Position numbers and translations under genes: made by a program
DNA from: Ochotona curzoniae
Taxonomy: Eukaryota > Chordata > Mammalia > Lagomorpha > Ochotonidae
DNA: 64,000 bases
Reading direction: 5' to 3'
NCBI RefSeq assembly: GCF_017591425.1
Contig: NW_024465777.1
Span: 6,076,001-6,140,000 of the forward strand
The notes under the pieces: model-generated
Database searches by the model: none
The model's input: the letters and a program-made list of their open reading frames with translations, nothing else
What the model was told of the DNA's origin: nothing
Shown: in pieces, positions 44,355-56,600 of the stretch
Layout: every line of letters begins with the position of its first letter
Numbering within the stretch: the stretch's first letter is position 1

Positions 44355-44657
44355 AAGTTTTTAAAAAAATTGTATTTACTTTTATTGGAGAGACAGGAAG
44401 ATCTTCCATCCAATGGTTCATGTCTCAAACAGATGAAACGGCTGAAGCTGAGCCTGTCAAACCAGAAGCTAGACACTTTCTGCAGGTTTCACATTTGCGT
44501 GCAGGGTCCCAAGGCTTTGGGCTATCAACTGATTTCCCAGGCCACAGGCAGGGAGCTGGATTGGAAGCAAGGCTGCTGGGACACAAACCTGTGCCCACAC
44601 GGGATCCCAGGAGATGCAAGACATAGGTTTAGACACTAGGCTATTGTGCTGGGCTCA
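44355..44657 (-). mobile_element. C-SINE
   Basis: Reverse, adjoining the previous copy. Head TATTGTGCTGGGCTC. Confidence 0.85.
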
Positions 44658-44659
44658 TG

Positions 44660-45555
44660 GTTGTGGATTTGTAGCTGTAGGAAAACCAAAGCCTTTGACA
44701 AATGGGCACTAATTATTATTATTTTTAAATCATTCCATTAAAGGCAGGCGAAAGAGTAAGATCTTGGAGGAAGCACCTGGAGACAGCAGATATCTCAGGG
44801 TTAACATTGGAGACATTTCACAGCAGGTTATCCCAGAGAGGGGTCCAGGATGGCAGCAGAGGTCAACTTGAGGAGGTAAGGGCAGTTGGGGGACTGCTTT
44901 GGGGTGGGGCTCTGCCTGTAAGAATTCAACTGCGGTGGGGAGGGGAGGAGGACTGGAGATGATTTTTCAGAGAGGAAATCACCATCATGGAACTTGGAGA
45001 AAACAGTTCTAGGCGGAGACCCCACCTTTGCCAGGGCAGCCCTGGGGCACAGTCAGGTGCTAGCGACCTCAGGGAACTGCTTATTACATCCTCAACAGCA
45101 GTCACAGGGTGTTTCCACAGGTTTTTATTTTTCTAATGCCCATCTCCTATTCATGCTCAAATCCTTTCTGATCTCATTCCCCTCACTCCCCACCCTTCTT
45201 TTTATTGTTTGCAGCCTAAGAAAATTGGCTTTATTGGAAATTACCTGTAGTATATTTCAATGCAGTAGTAATCCCATTACCCAAGTTAGCCTAGGATCAC
45301 ATCAAGGTAATGTTACAAGTTTATGGGTTAGCACCCATTGTCGGGGGCTGATTCAGAGAAGGTTTTAACATTTCTAAGTGCCTGGATCCTGTGATCCAGA
45401 AAGGATTCTGGTCTCGAAAGCTATTGGGCAATCAACTTAATGCCGCCAAACTTTTTTTCCGAAACGAATCAGTCACAACATTGCAGTTTTAGAAGATTCC
45501 ATGAGACTCATTTGGCTATAGATGAGTCTCAGGAGAGCTGCCTTCTAAATTTTTT
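44660..45555. other. Intergenic, unclassified
   Basis: 44820-45060 (GGATGGCAGCAGAGGTCAAC, GGAACTTGGAGAAAACAG) resembles LINE-type leader sequence, but I cannot confirm. The rest is unique. Confidence 0.35.
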
Positions 45556-45785
45556 GTTAATTTTTATTTACTTGGAAGGTAGAGTTGGACATAGAGGGAG
45601 ACACAAAGAAACATCTTCCATCCTCTAGGCCATTCCTCAAATACCATGCACAGCCAGGAATGGCAGGCTGAAGCTCGGCAGGTAGGGTTCCAGCCAGGGT
45701 TCTACAAGGGGGACAGGAACCGCAAGTACTTGAGCCATCACCGGCTGCCTCAGGTCTGCCACACCGTCACAGGAACCCAGGGAGA
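45556..45785 (-). mobile_element. C-SINE, old
   Basis: Reverse (AATTTTTATTTACTTGGAAGG, AACATCTTCCATCCTC). Head decayed. Confidence 0.6.
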
Positions 45786-46229
45786 GGTGTGGGCACGCAC
45801 GCTGTCACTCCACTCCTAACGTACTTTCCTCCAAACCCATTTTGTTCTAAAAAAACCCTACCGCGCCCAAGTCCCTTCCTTAGTTCTCCGCGGACCCCTG
45901 GTCCATCAGGTGGGCACCCAGAAGCCCTCCCCACTTTGGTCCACTCACAGCTGCCCACGTGCCTCTCGCCACTCCCGGCCACGGCAAGCCTCCTTCTCGG
46001 AGGATACCCTGCCCTGCTAGGTGGGGATAACCTTTCTTCAAACCCCGGGCAGGGTCCAGTGGCCTTTGGGAAAAAAAAAAAACAACCCTATATAATTCGT
46101 GGGTCTCATTTCTCATCCTTTCTCCATGGGGACCCTGTTCAGGCAGGGAAGATCAGCATATGGTTCCCCGTAAAACCCCTTCCGCATGAGAGCTTTCCCA
46201 GATAAAGCCGGAGACAGGTGAGCCTTTCC

Positions 46230-46930
46230 GGAGCTCAGTCCTTTCCTCCCCATCTGGGGTTCCCTGTGGCCAGGCCAGGGGGACATCGCGGGGCGCGGAG
46301 CCGCCTCAGCCCGGGAGCCGCCTGCACTCCCGGGGGCGGCCGCCAGGGGCCGCCGGCCCCTTTGTTTTCCTCTGGCCTAGGGTCGGGGCCGGAGGCCCGC
46401 AGAGCGCATGCTCTGGGGCAGTTTCGTGGCCCGGCGGGCGAACGCTCCAGTTCCTTGTGTTCGACCCGCATCGAGGTAGGTCGCGGGCGACGCGGGGCGG
46501 AGGGTCCGGGCAGGGGGCGGCGCGGCGAGTGGGCGCGCCCCGCGGGCCCCGCTGCGGGTCGGGGTCGGTCGTTAACCCCGCACTGGCCGGGTCGTTGCAG
46601 CGCGGGCCCCACGTGAGGCCGAGCGGTGGAAAGCGGCGCGGGCGCGCGTGTCCAGCCCCGCGGGTGTCGGGACTGCGGCGACCCTCCCCGCTCGCTCGGG
46701 CGACGCGGGGTCCGCCCGCAGCCCCCTTCCGCCGCCGCCGCGCCTCTGACGGCCACGCCGCGGCGCCCGCAGCGGGCGGGAGATTCAAACGGCCTGGGGC
46801 GCGCGGCCGCGGCCACCTCCGGGCCCGGGCTGCGCAGACCCACGCCGGGCGCCCGGGCGGAGGCGGAGTTCCGCAGCGGGAAAAGTGGTTTTGTTCGCAG
46901 TTAGTTTGGAGAAAACGGGGTTGAGGGGAG
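46230..46930 (+). promoter_or_regulatory. RCC1: CpG island, probable RCC1 promoter and non-coding first exon
   Basis: Dense CG dinucleotides and G+C-rich sequence over about 700 bases, with no SINE. A good splice donor (CATCGAG|GTAGGT, exon end 46474) suggests a 5' non-coding exon ending there. The long ORFs on both strands (up to 202 aa) are explained by the lack of A/T-rich stop codons. The assignment to RCC1 rests on position, 7 kb upstream of its first coding exon on the same strand. I cannot fix the start site. Confidence 0.6.
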
Positions 46931-48234
46931 GAGCTGGCTGGAATGGAGTTGTAAGGAGACGAAAGGACTTTCTCTGGGCGGCGGCGGCTTTGGACCTGTG
47001 GCAGGGGCGTGAGCTCAATTTGTCAACAACCCTGTGCTCTGGCTACTGACTGCCGCCTCCAGGTCTGGGGACCATGGTGACAAGGGCGGCACTCCCTGTG
47101 GCCTTCTCCAAGTTGCAGTCCCAAGGTGTGCCCTGAGAGCCCCGGGTGCTGCTGCTGGCCGCTCACTCTTTGATCAGATCTCAATTGAACGCCTGCAGCC
47201 ACGTGTTATTGAGTGCTTAAAGCAAGTTGAGTATGGTGTGCTCTCCGGACCCCGAAGGAGACCCGTGCCCCGGGAGGGTCAGCGATGGCTGTCCAGGTGA
47301 AGAGATTGTGGAATGGAACGTTGAAGGAACTCTCCTGCTTCCTGCCAGGTTGGGCGTTGGCGCAGTTAGGTGATCCAGGTAGGAGGTAAATATAGATGGG
47401 GATCGCGTAGCAAGATGTGAAGGCTCTGAGTGCAAAACCAGGGAGCCCTGAGTGCAGACAGGCGGCTGTGAGTCAGTCCAGAGCCTGGAAAGATGAGAGA
47501 GCAGGAATCAGGTCCTGTTGGTCTGCTTGTGACTTGGTGCTCCCAGCAGCTATCCCAGTTGGATGCCCTTGGGTGTCTTTCCAAATCCCCTGGAGCCTTC
47601 AAACGGGAGGAGAGGCACGTGGTGAGCACTGCTGACACCCTGTGACCTCCCCAAACAAGATCGGGTGGACTCCGCGATGGCAGCCTCAGGGTGCAAGGGC
47701 AGCCCGGGTGAGAGGCTCCCGAGGCAGAGGAGCCCAGCTGTGTATCTGGCACCAGAGAAGCTCAGCAGGTGTTGTCATCTGAGAGCCGGCCTCCAGGCTC
47801 TCCCCCCCTCCGCCCCCCCAGAAGAAGAGACAGCTGCTGCCACTCCAGAGGGCCCCCTTTGCAGAAGGGAGGGTGTGGCAAGGCCCCAAGTCCTCCCAAG
47901 CAGGCAGAAGCAGCAGCTAGCTCTGCTCTAGAGGGGGCATAGCAGCTCTTGGCCCCCAGGGGTAGAAGCCTCCGTGTGGCCAGGCAACCCTGTAAAGAAG
48001 GCAGGGCAGGTGGGAGCGTCCTGGCATTGGTACACCCCAGAAGCAGGAGCCTGAAAGGGGGCTGTCTGTTCTGTGTGTCCTGGGAGCTGTGTTGGGGCTG
48101 GGAATGGAACAGGATGACTCCTTGTGGCAGTGTGGGCTCTCATCGCACAGCTGTCTGAGCAGCCCACTGCGGGCAGGTGGCAGCCACAGGGCCGGGCTGT
48201 GAACTGCTTACAGATGTTCAGATGGTGCTTTTGC
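46931..48234. other. RCC1 upstream intron, unique sequence
   Basis: GC-moderate, no SINE. Contains CC-rich 47802-47822. Several ORFs but no splice-framed match to a protein I know. Confidence 0.45.
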
Positions 48235-48236
48235 AA

Positions 48237-48573
48237 TTTTTTTTTTAAAGATTTATTTATTTTTTATTACAAAGTCAGATATACAGAGAGAAGGAGAGAC
48301 AGAGAGGAAGATCTTCCGTCCGATGATTCACTCTCCAAGCTAGCACAATGGCTGATGCTGTGCCGATCCGAAGCCAGGATCCAGGAACTTCCTCCGGGTA
48401 TCCCACACGGGTGCAGGGTCCCAAGGCTTTGGGCTGTCTTCGACTGCTCTCCCAGGCTACAAGCAGGGAGCTGGATAGGAAGTGGAGCTGCCGGGATTAG
48501 AACCAGCACCCATATGGGATCCCGGGGCATTCTAGGTGAGGACTTTAGCCGCTAGGCCACGCCGCTGGGCCTT
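48237..48573 (-). mobile_element. C-SINE, full length
   Basis: Reverse. TTTTGCAATTTTT before it and TTTTGCATTTTTT after its head suggest the target duplication. Confidence 0.94.
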
Positions 48574-48830
48574 TTGCATTTTTTATTTAAAGGTAGAGAG
48601 AGAGAGGTCTTCCACCCACTGGCTCACTCCTCAGATGGCTTCAGTGGCCAGGCTGGCCTTCAGTCAGGTCTCCCTCAGGGGTGGCAGAGGCCTGGGGACC
48701 TGGGCCGTCATTTGCTGCATTCCCAAGGCACGTTAGGTTAGCTGGGAGCTGGACTGGAAGTGGAGCAGCTGGGACACAAACCAGCATTCCAGGATGCTGA
48801 GCAACGTAACCCCACACACTGGGCCCTGGT
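48574..48830 (-). mobile_element. C-SINE, old
   Basis: Reverse; the previous copy inserted at its tail end. Confidence 0.65.
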
Positions 48831-48954
48831 TTTTCTTTATTTTCTGTGTGAATTTAGGTAAATCAGGGTACTTCTGAGTGTGCTTTCTTCAGCTTGTAAG
48901 AACTCTGATGGTTTTGATTTGTTTTTTTCTTTGTTTAAGATTATTGGAAAGATA

Positions 48955-49262
48955 GAGCCCTGTGCAGTAGCGTAGCTGCTAAAGTCTTCACCTTGCGTGC
49001 GCTGGGATCTCATATGGGTGCGAGTTCTAAACCCAGCAGACATGCTTCCCATCCAGCTCCTTGCTTATGGCCCAGGAAAGCAATAGCGGACGGCCCAAAG
49101 CCTTGGGACCCTGCACCTGCCTGGGAGACCTGGAACAGGCTCTGGGCTCCTGGCTTCGGATCAGCTCAGCTCCAGCTGTTGCAGCCACTTGGGGAGTTAT
49201 CAACAGATGGAAGATTTTCCTCTCTGTATATCTGACTTTACAATAAAAACAAGTCTTTGAAA
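48955..49262 (+). mobile_element. C-SINE
   Basis: Sense, head AGCCCTGTGCAGTAGCG, tail AATAAAAACAAGTC. Confidence 0.9.
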
Positions 49263-49269
49263 AAAAACA

Positions 49270-49540
49270 AAAGGTTGTTGAAAAGGCAGATTTAGAGAGA
49301 GAAAAATCTTACATTCACTGGTTCATTCCCTAAGTGTCTGCTGTAGCCAGAGTTGAACCAACCAAAAACAGGGGATTCCTCCAGGTCTCCCATGTGGGTG
49401 CAGGCTCCCAGTGCATTCCAGGCTTTCTCAGGCTACAAGCAGGGAGCTGGATGGGAAGTGGAGCAGTCAGGACATATAAGGATGCTGGCGGAGCAAGGCA
49501 CAGGATTAGCCAGTGGAGCAATTGCACTGCCCCGAGGGCT
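49270..49540 (-). mobile_element. C-SINE, old, shortened
   Basis: Reverse (GGTTGTTGAAAAGGCAG, AGTGGAGCAATTGCACTGCC). Confidence 0.75.
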
Positions 49541-49935
49541 CAAAGGGTTATGCAGATGAGAGATGCGTTGGTGAATGAGCAGTGCCCACTGCAGGACTCA
49601 CACATTAGGAGTGAGGTTGCTATGGCAGTCAAGGGTGAAAATCAGCCAGGGCATGATTAGCTTAGAGTGGGGAGGGGACCAGGGAGGTGACTCAGACCCG
49701 CAGAGGTTCTTGCAGTAGGACCCAGGATGGCAGAGGGCAGAGTGGCCTGGTGGGTCTGGCAGGAAGACTTCCAGGAGAGAAGGGAGGATGTGGCATCAGG
49801 CTAAGGAATGTGGGGGAGTCCTCCCTCTCAGGGGGGCCCCTGAGGAGTCTTAGCAGGCAAGCAGCTTGTTTCCAGCCTTGTCTTTAGGAAAATCCTGGGT
49901 TTTTTAAAAGGGGGCTTTGGGAGCCGCGGTTAAGA
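49541..49935. other. RCC1 upstream intron, unique sequence
   Basis: G-rich, no element recognised. Confidence 0.4.
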
Positions 49936-49940
49936 TGCTG

Positions 49941-50268
49941 TTTTTTTTTTTTTTTTTTTAAAGATTTATTTATTCTGTTCTTATTGGAAAGGCAGATTTA
50001 CACAGAGAAGGAGAGGCAGAAAGGAAGATCTTCCATTTGCTGGTTCACTCCCCAAGTGGCCACATTGGCCGGAAGTGCACCAATCAGGAGTGTCCTCCAG
50101 GTCTCCCACTCGGTGCAGGGTCCCAAGGCTTTGGGCCATCCTCGACTGCTTTCTACCCAACAGGCAGGGAGCTGAAAGGGAAGTGGGACAGCGGGATTAG
50201 AACCATCCCGCATATAGGATCCTGGCGCATTCAATGCAAGGACTTTAGCCAGTAGGCTACCATGCTGG
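49941..50268 (-). mobile_element. C-SINE
   Basis: Reverse, long T-run (49941-49959), head CTACCATGCTGGC. Confidence 0.9.
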
Positions 50269-50284
50269 CTTTGAAGAGGTCATT

Positions 50285-50568
50285 TTTAAAATTTTCATTT
50301 TCATGTTTTGAAGTATTTAATTTAGAGAAAGAGAAGGGGCAAATAGTTCCACTGCTCTGGTTTATTCCTCAGATGGCAAGGTTGAAGCCAGAAGCTAGGG
50401 ATCGAGGCTGTCTCGCAGCAGGACCCCTGTCACTTGCACGCCCACCCCGCCTCCCTGCATTAGGAATCTGGCACCAGGAGGCAGAGCTGGGAAACTTAAG
50501 TATTCCAGTGTGAGACCCAGGCGTCCTGTACTGACATCTTAATTGCTGGGCTAAACACTTGTCCCCGG
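50285..50568 (-). mobile_element. C-SINE, old
   Basis: Reverse and weak (GAAGTATTTAATTTAGAGAAAGAG, ACATCTTAATTGCTGGGC). Confidence 0.55.
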
Positions 50569-52320
50569 AAGAACAATCACTCTTTATTTCTCTTTCTCCT
50601 CCCTCATGCCTCAGTCTAATCCACCAGCTGCCCAGAACGCTTTCTCCCAAGTAGGTCTGTTTTGTCTGCTTTGCCCTGCTGTGTCAGACCCAGTCGCTTG
50701 TCTGTAGCAGCCTCCTAACCCGTCTGGCTGCTTTACTTTCCAGTGCATCCCATTTTCTTCTTAGAAAACTGGAGGGGTTTTAGTCATGCAAATCCAATGA
50801 GGATCTTCTGGCTTCCCTCCTGGTCCCTCCCCGAGCCTTGCATGGTCCAACCCTGCATGCTGTGTCCAGCTCTAGTCCTACTGGCCTGGACATGTTGCCC
50901 TGCTCACTGAAACACTTGGCTCCTGGTCTCCTTGGCTGGTTTCCTTAATGTCACCTCCCTGCCACCAGCTCCACCATCACTCCTGCCTCCATTCTCTCAG
51001 CGGCCCCCACACCTTGTTCCTGGTCTCTGTGTTTAGTGCTGTGGAATACATGTAGCGATATTTGCCGGTTTAACAACATTTTAGTATACAGTTGCGTGGC
51101 AGTGAGTACCTCTACTTTGTGCCAGCCCGGGCTGCCCTCTGTTGTAATGTCTTGCTTGGCCCCTGGCAGCCACACTGCACCTCTGTGATTGTTTTGTTTC
51201 TTTTTCTTTCCTCCTGGACCACAAGTTTCAGGAGCCAGGGAGAGGGTTAGTCTTTCTTTTCCTTCCTACACCTTCTGGCCCAAAGCCCATCGGGGTGATG
51301 TGTGCTCAGTGTGTGTGCAAGGGACACATGAACATAGGCTGCCGTGTGTCAGTCTCGGTGACAGTCCCACCCTCCTAGAATACGGCAGCTGTCAGCCATG
51401 CTCACAAAAGCAGGGATAAGAAGTTACAGCTCTGGAAGAGGAGTCTAGGTCCCTGTAGGTCAAAGAACTTGCATTTTTAGTGTGAAAAGACAGCTGGAAG
51501 AGGAGGAGCCCCACCCTGAGAGCAATAAAAGTTGATGATGCAGTGCAGTGCCGCCAGCTCATCAAGGTCAAGGCTGGCCAGGCACCACCTGCACAGGCCT
51601 GGCAGGATCCTAGGTTGTGAGGGCATCCTGCCTTGAATGCCTGGATCTCCTGCCCTGGGTAACCTGCAGATGAGTGCCAGGCCCTTGTGTGATACCATGG
51701 AGTGGAAAGCTGGGGGCCTGCCGCAAGGAAGGAATAAGGGAAAGGGTACTAGTTTGGCCTGCAGCTGGGAGTGAGCAGAATCTTGGGCTGGGGGCCCTGC
51801 AATAGAAGAGGGGTGGGTTACATTAGATCACTGGTCCCCAAGTAATGGGGTCCTAGATGTGGTGACACCAGCGATAACGTGACACTTGCTAGGTCAGTAC
51901 TTCCACATGCGAGCCTTCACATCATGGCTAAGTGGAATATTCTCATGTTACTGAGAAGGACAGTGATGGGAAATTCCTATGACTGTAATGCCAAATAGAT
52001 AGGAAGGGGCTGATTTCAGTGGATGGCATCACTGCTTCGGTGTGGCAACAGCTGCCAGGTGCCCCCGTCGCCACCCTTCCAGCAGGTTTGTAGTCCAGAG
52101 AGCAGGAGCCCTGGGCTCGCACAGCTAATGAGACAGAGGAGCAGCAGAGGGTGCCTTCCAGAATGCCGTCTGTGGGAGCACAGCCCTGGGTAGACCCCAG
52201 TCCTGGGGAGGAGATGGCAGCAGTGACAGGGAAGGGACAAGGCCAACCCACCTTGTCACCACTGGGTGGCTTCCTTCCCCCATTTGCCGTATGAGTGCAA
52301 ATGTGTATATGGTTTTGTAC
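50569..52320. other. RCC1 upstream intron, unique sequence
   Basis: 1.7 kb without SINEs. No gene or repeat recognised. ORFs of 60-102 aa lack support. Confidence 0.5.
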
Positions 52321-52344
52321 AGAAGACTTATTTATTTTATATAT

Positions 52345-52674
52345 ATATATATTTAAAATATTTATTTATTTTTATTGGAAAGTCAGATATACAGAAAGGA
52401 GTAGAGACAGAGAGGAAAATCTTCCGTCCAATGGTTCACTCCCCAAGTGGCTGCAACAGCTGGAGCTGCGCTGATCAGGAGCCTGGAGTGTCTTCCAGGT
52501 CTCCCACGTGGATGCAGGGTCCCAAGGCTTTAGGCTGTCCACGACTGCCCTCCCAGGTCACAAACTGGGAGCCAGATAGGAAGTGGGGCCACTGAGATTA
52601 GAACTGGTACCCATATTGGAGCCTGGTGCGTGCAAGGTGAGGACCCTAGCCGCTAGACTACTGCGCCAGGCCCT
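52345..52674 (-). mobile_element. C-SINE, full length
   Basis: Reverse, next to a (TA)n tract at 52338-52352. Head CTACTGCGCCAGGCCC. Confidence 0.93.
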
Positions 52675-52684
52675 ACTTAATATA

Positions 52685-52880
52685 TGTAAAAATTTTTATT
52701 TAAAAGAGTAATCCAAAGAAAAAATGAGATCTTTCATCTTAACTTCCTAAAGGCTCGTGGAAACCAGGAGCCAAGAATTCCAGCTGGGTCGTCCTCACAG
52801 GTAGCAGGACCCAAAGTACTTGGGCCAGCATTGAGTGCCTCCCAGGTACATTAACAAACAGCTGGATCCAAAGTATAGAC
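52685..52880 (-). mobile_element. C-SINE, old, truncated
   Basis: Reverse (AATTTTTATTTAAAAGAGTAATCC, AACCAGGAGCCAAGAATTCC). Confidence 0.6.
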
Positions 52881-52884
52881 AGCT

Positions 52885-53160
52885 GACACTGTTGCAATTG
52901 GTGAAGCTGCCACTTGCAGTGCCGGCATCCCATAATCACAGCAGCTTGAGGCCTGACTGCTCCACTTCCGTTCCAGCTCTGTGTGCTGTGCCTGGGGAAG
53001 CCGCAGGGAACCACCAACTTACTGCTTGGGACCCTGCACCCATGTGTGAGACTCAGATTGATTTTCGGATTCCTGGCTTTGGCCTGGCACAGCCCTGGTG
53101 GTTGTGATCATTTGGGAAGTGATCCACTGGATAGAAGATCTCTTTCTCTGTCACTCTACC
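52885..53160 (+). mobile_element. C-SINE, old
   Basis: Sense (CACTGTTGCAATTGGTGAAGC, tail side CTCTACCATTTAATG). Confidence 0.7.
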
Positions 53161-53395
53161 ATTTAATGATTTGTTTATTTTTATTGGAAAGGCAAATGAG
53201 GTTTACAAGAGAGGCAGAAAGACCTTCCATCCGCTGGTTCACTCCCCAAGTGGCGTCAGTGGCCGGAGCTGAGTCCATCTGAAGCCAAGAGCCAGGAACT
53301 TCTGGGTTTCACACGTGGGTGCAGGGTCCCAAGGCTTTTTTGGGCCATCCTTGACTGGGAAGTGGAGCAGCCAGGGCATGAACTGGGCCCCATAA
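53161..53395 (-). mobile_element. C-SINE, shortened
   Basis: Reverse. Lost about 25 bases between CCATCCTTGACTG and GGAAGTGGAGCAGCC, and the head. Confidence 0.8.
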
Positions 53396-53644
53396 TCTTC
53401 ATTTTCATTGTCAGTGTTGGATGTATTTTTTTCTACACATTTTTCTTGGCTGCATGTCTTTTGATGTGTTTATATAGTATTCCCCCCAGAAAAATGGGGT
53501 GGTTTGTGATTCTGTTCTTGGATGGCATTTGAAAAGCGGAACCCCCCATGCATTCTTGGAGGGCTTGGTAAAGGCTGCCTAACTTATGCAGGAAGTGTTT
53601 GCCATTACTGACACGGAGCCCGTTTGGGTTTTCAGGACAAGAAG

Positions 53645-56600
53645 ATGCCGCCCAAGCGCATGGCCAAGAGAAGGTCACCCCCAGAAGATGCCATCCCCAA
53701 AAGCAAGAAAGTGAAGGGTGAGTTGGTCTTGGCTTCTCTCCAGGCGTGGGCAGCTTCATGGAGGCCTGGGAGTCCAGGACTGGACTCTGGCCTTGGTGAC
53801 TCCAGGTCGAGGGCCTTGTGTGTCAAGGGCCCCACCAGAGGGAATCCCATCTCCAGAATCTTCTGTTGAAGAGACAGACCCTTGTGTAAGGAGTCAGGCA
53901 GTGAGGCAGCGGGGTTAGGACCCTTGGCTCTGAGACATGGGTTCAAGTCCTTTCTCTTCCACTTTAGCCCCGGGAACCCCTCTTAGCTTTGCCAAGCATG
54001 GCTTTATTCGCCTCCTGAAACGGCTTCTCTGGGAGCACAACGACAGTGATTGAGGGAGGTGACAGTACCCCTCCCCCTCTGGGGACCCTCCACGGGGCGG
54101 GAGGAGAGAGTACCAGCCCTGGTCTGGGAGGGAGGAGTGTGTGTCCCCCCCCCCACTCAGACAGTGTCTGTCTTTTACAGACTCCCGTAACCAGGCGGTG
54201 AGAGCTGCAGCCTCCCGCCATGTTCCTGGCGCCCACTCCGGCCAAGGTGCTTGCAGGCCGAGCCCTCCTGACCAGAAAACCCGACCAGGTGGCTTCCGCC
54301 CAATGTGCCCTGCACCCAGCCTGGTCATGCCCCCCAGCGTTGGGGCTTAGTGCCATGGGCAGTCCAGGGCCAGCAGAGTGCCCTGTGCTACCCACTGGTG
54401 GGCACGGTCCACTGCGTAGATGCCTCTGTAGACACTGCCTCCCGCCCCTGCCTCCTCATCTAACTGTTTGCAGCCAGACAAGGGCGGAAGGGGTCAGTTT
54501 CTTCTGCAAATGTCCAGGAGCTGGAATTCACAACTCCAGGGATAGAGGAGGGCTCAGATGGAGGCTGGGCATGCTGGTCTGGGCTTCAGGCTCCTTGCTT
54601 TTGGCTCAGACCCTGGCCCTGGCTTATAATGTTAGGACCCTGGAAGGTGGTCAGGCCTGTCAGGGAGAGGTCCTAATTCCTTGCCTGCAATGCAAGACCT
54701 TCAGGGAGCATCCGCAGAGGAATTGAGGAGGTGGCCAGGCAGGAGGGAAGCACAGAATAGCCAGGACTGAGACCCGGCACTCCAGCCTGGGGCTGGGCTG
54801 GCCCAGACAGCAGTTCAGCTTGCTGTGTGCAGACTGGGGTCTGCTTCCTACACATGGGTCCAGTTGCATTTATTATTTTTGTTGGTTTGTTTCCTTTTTT
54901 GATACCTATTTATTTGGACAGCAGAGTTAGAGAGAGAATCTTTTATCTGCTGATTGACTCCCCAAATGACCATGGAGGCTGTGGCTGCTGAAGTATTCCT
55001 CCAGGTCTCTCACATGGGTGAAGGGGCCCAGAGACTTGGGGCATTCTCTGCTGCTTTCCCAGGTGTCTTAGCAGAGAGCTGGATCGGAAATGGAGCAGTC
55101 AGTACTCCAGCCAGTACCCACAGGGGGTGCCAGCATCACAGGCAGCACTTAACTTGCTGCATCACAGTGCCACCCTTGTTCAGGTTTGATTTTTTTGTTC
55201 GATTTTTTTGTTTTGTTTTGTTTGAACATTTATTTATTTATTTAAAGGAGTTGCAAAGAAAGAAGGACTGAGAGATCTTCAATCTGCTGTTTACTCTGCA
55301 GATGGCTACAATGGCCAGGGCTGGGTCCGTCAACAACCAGGAACCAGGAGCTTCTTCTGATTCCCCTCAGTAGGGTGGCAGGGCCCCGAGAATGGGAGCC
55401 ATGTTTTGCTGCTTTTCCTAGGCCACAATCAGAGAGCTGGATCAGGAGCACAGCGTTTGGGACTCAAGCCAGTGTCCCTGCGGGATGCCGGCACTGCAGG
55501 CAGCAGCTTTACGCACATGGCACAGTGTCAACCCTTCTTTTTCAGTTTTTAATCTTCACAAAAACCCTGCAAGGCAGGTATACCCATCAGCTCCCTCCCA
55601 GGCTAGGGAATGTAGACTGGAAAAAGTCCTAGGGTTTGGTCCATGGCCGAGCAGGGGCTGGAACCCCGTGGAATGACCCCACCTGCCATCATCCTGCACA
55701 CTCAGGAGTTGTTTTCTTCACCCCTCAGTCTCACACAGGTCCCACAGAACAGAAGCAGGCTTGGTGCTGACACTGGGCCAAGGCGACGTGGGCCAGCTAG
55801 GGCTGGGTGAGAGTGTGATGGAAAGAAAGAAGCCAGCCCTGGTACCCATTCCAGAGGAAGTTGTGCAGGCCGAGGCCGGTGGCATGCATACTGTTTGCCT
55901 AAGCAAGAGTGGCCAGGTAAGTGTGGGACTGGCACAGAGCCGGGCAGTGCCTGGGGTTTGTGGGCATGGGGAAGACCTATGTGCCTCATACATTTCCCTA
56001 TGGAAACGGGGCGGGGGGCACCAAGCGGGGCTGCTTCCAGAACAGCAGACTGTGAGGCCAGACCTTACACTAATGGTTGACTTCCTGGGTGCAGGTCTAC
56101 TCCTTCGGCTGCAATGATGAGGGCGCCCTGGGAAGGGACACGTCTGCGGAGGGCTCAGAAACAGTGCCCGGGAAGGTGGAGCTGCAAGAGAAGGTGGTGC
56201 AAGTGTCCGCCGGAGACAGCCACACAGCAGCCCTCACCGAGGATGGCCGCGTCTTCCTGTGGGGATCCTTCCGGGTAAGGCTGGCTGGCTGGCTGGCTGG
56301 CAGAGTCTGCTCTGGGGCAGGCCCCCCGGGAACCTGCCTCTGCCCCGGCTGCATTTTCCATTGGGCCCAGAAAGGGCCACAGGCGGCACAGGGCTCAGGT
56401 GGTGCTCTGGGGAAGGGGGACCCCAGCCTGTCTGGGCTAAGGCTGCTGTCAGAAGCTGCTGTGTTTCTCCCCTTCCTCCCTCCCACCCAGTCGTCCACTC
56501 TGCTCGGTGAAAGGTGTGCAGGTGGGGGCTCACGCATATCAGAGCTTCCACACTGGGGAGTTGAGCTTCAAGTCAGATTCAGCATTAAGAGTCCTCTGGT

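Noticed and set aside
46218..46924. ORFs of 132-202 aa on both strands
   Set aside because: CpG-island sequence with few stop codons; composition explains them.
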